Of a stretch of DNA of 22,623 nt, positions 21,604 through 22,623 are shown one piece after another. Made by a program: the position numbers and the translations under genes. Below the pieces are notes generated by a model. The model was not told the DNA's origin and made no database searches. It saw only the letters and a list, made by a program, of their open reading frames with translations. This DNA is from DATEBA01 sp035288045 (lineage in GTDB: Bacteria > Actinomycetota > UBA4738 > HRBIN12). The DNA lies in the NCBI GenBank assembly GCA_035288045.1, contig DATEBA010000013.1, positions 1-22,623 of the forward strand. The letters are read 5' to 3'. Each line of letters starts with the position of its first letter. The stretch's first letter is position 1.

Positions 21604-22545
21604 ATGAGGGTGACGGCGATCGCCGGCGGAATCGGCGCCGGGAAGTTCCTTCGTGGACTGGTTCGCGCGGTCCGACCCCTGGACGTGACGGCGATCGTCA
21701 ACACGGGGGACGACGTGCGCATGCACGGCCTGCATGTGTGCCCCGACCTCGACTCCGTGACCTACTGGCTGGGCGACGCCATGGACCGCGAGCGGGGATG
21801 GGGCCGCCTGGACGAGACGTTCCGCGCCACCGGGGAGCTACGATCGTTCGACCCGCAGGCGGCGTGGTTCAACCTGGGCGATCTCGACCTGGCGACGCAC
21901 CTGTTCCGGACCCGCCTCCTGTCCGAGGGCGTGCCGCTCTCCGGGGTCGCGGCGCGAGTCGCGGCGCGCTTCGGGGTGCGGGCCCAGATCCTGCCCATGA
22001 CCGACGACCCTGTGACCACGCGGGTGGTCGTGTCCGCTGATGGCGCGGAGCTCGACCTCCATTTCCAGGAGTACTGGGTGAAGCGACGAGCCGAGGACGA
22101 GGTGAAGGCGATCCGATACGAGGGGGCGGATCGAGCCCGGCCCGCCCCCGGCGTCCTGGAGGCGATCGCCGGCGCCGACGCGCTCGTGATCTGTCCGTCG
22201 AACCCGATCGCCTCGGTCTTCCCGATCCTGGCCGTACCGGGGATCCGCGACGCGCTCGCGGAGCGCCGCGAGCGCGTCGTCGGCGTCTCCCCGATCGTCG
22301 GCGGCGCGCCGCTGGCGGGCATGGCGGACAGGCTGATGCCCGTCGCGGGCTTCGAGGTCACGGCGGTCGGGGCCGCTCGGTGCTACGGGGCACTGATCGC
22401 CGGTTGGGTGATCGACGAGCGCGACCGGGTGCTCACTCCGCGTACGGAGGCGCTCGGGCTTCGGGTCGCCGTGACGGACACGATCATGACCGACGACGCC
22501 GTTTCCGAGGCTCTGGCGCGCGTAGCCCTGGGGCTCGTCGCGTGA
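21604..22545 (+). CDS. fbiA: FbiA/CofD: phosphoenolpyruvate/2-phospholactate guanylyl-intermediate Fo transferase
   Basis: FbiA joins the GDP-activated phosphoenolpyruvate (or 2-phospholactate) unit to Fo, giving dehydro-F420-0 or F420-0. The 313 residues show the N-terminal phosphate loop AIAGGIGAGKFLRGL, the Fo/metal segment VNTGDDVRMHGLHVCPDLDS with TYWLGD, the WFNLGDLDLATHLFRT block, and ICPSNPIASVFPILAVPGIR with SPIVGGAPLAGMADRLM in the second half, as in CofD. The length is normal. The ATG at 21604 fits the family start and follows a possible -10 element by seven bases. The stop overlaps the GTG of fbiB (GTGA, 22542-22545), so the two are coupled. Confidence 0.95.
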   Translation: MRVTAIAGGIGAGKFLRGLVRAVRPLDVTAIVNTGDDVRMHGLHVCPDLDSVTYWLGDAMDRERGWGRLDETFRATGELRSFDPQAAWFNLGDLDLATHLFRTRLLSEGVPLSGVAARVAARFGVRAQILPMTDDPVTTRVVVSADGAELDLHFQEYWVKRRAEDEVKAIRYEGADRARPAPGVLEAIAGADALVICPSNPIASVFPILAVPGIRDALAERRERVVGVSPIVGGAPLAGMADRLMPVAGFEVTAVGAARCYGALIAGWVIDERDRVLTPRTEALGLRVAVTDTIMTDDAVSEALARVALGLVA

Positions 22546-22623
22546 CGGTCAAGATCTTGCCCGTAGAGGGATTGCCCGAGGTTCGTCTCGGCGACGACCT
22601 CGTCGCGCTCCTCGCCCCGGCGC
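22542..22623 (+). CDS. fbiB: FbiB/CofE: F420-0:gamma-glutamyl ligase, N-terminal start (cut by window edge)
   Basis: Only 27 codons are visible: a GTG start inside the fbiA stop, then TVKILPVEGLPEVRLGDDLV. The EGLPEVRLGDDL stretch is the conserved beginning of CofE-type ligases, which add glutamates to F420-0. Whether it continues into the nitroreductase-like domain of actinobacterial FbiB cannot be seen. GGGG eight bases upstream may serve as the ribosome-binding site. Confidence 0.85.
   Translation, partial: MTVKILPVEGLPEVRLGDDLVALLAPA

Overview
The window is GC-rich, densely coded bacterial chromosome. A WhiB regulator, a fused FbiC with FbiA/FbiB (coenzyme F420), DUF3499, DUF5719 and many GTG starts place it in the Actinomycetota. 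The gene order resembles, from memory, the Mycobacterium tuberculosis stretch secA1 - HPF - ComF-like - sahH - SIS protein - pmmA - DUF3499 - whiB2 - fbiA - fbiB. The short HPF, the fbiC next to fbiA and an MtnB-like/MtnA fusion suggest a deep-branching or uncultivated lineage; the class cannot be fixed from this window.

Layout. Positions 1-284 hold the end of a plus-strand GNAT acetyltransferase. From 290 to 18839 every gene is on the minus strand. In the direction of transcription these are: whiB, a 57-residue Lys/Arg-rich histone-H1-like peptide, a hairpin terminator, a 1013-residue membrane glycosyltransferase, a DUF5719 exported protein, an L,D-transpeptidase, DUF3499, a 72-residue zinc ribbon, phosphomannomutase, a Trm112-like protein, a SIS-type phosphosugar isomerase, purine nucleoside phosphorylase, an S-adenosylhomocysteinase family protein, an aldolase-MtnA fusion, an unrecognised 215-residue protein, a ComF-like protein, a short hibernation factor, a NarL-type response regulator, an MFS transporter remnant and secA. 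fbiC (minus) starts 28 bp from the divergent fbiA-fbiB pair, and fbiB runs off the right edge.

How the genes fit together. The whiB-to-manB part combines regulation with envelope and sugar metabolism: glycosyltransferase, peptidoglycan cross-linking and mannose-phosphate supply. The middle part (PNP, AhcY, MtnB/MtnA) handles nucleoside and thio-sugar by-products of S-adenosylmethionine reactions; FbiC, a double radical-SAM enzyme, would release 5'-deoxyadenosine of this sort. The left part is translation and secretion housekeeping (hibernation factor, SecA). Start and stop codons overlap as GTGA at many junctions, indicating tight operons.

The most interesting non-coding signals surround whiB. 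A near-identical palindrome (AATCACA-N4-TGTGATT) sits at the same distance upstream of whiB and of the DUF3499 gene. Two tandem GTCAA-N5-TTGAC palindromes lie 22 bp apart further upstream of whiB. A 237-bp gap upstream of the hibernation factor is rich in hairpins and may be a structured leader RNA. No gene-free stretch exceeds 300 bp, and I saw no tRNA, rRNA, CRISPR array, insertion sequence or prophage.
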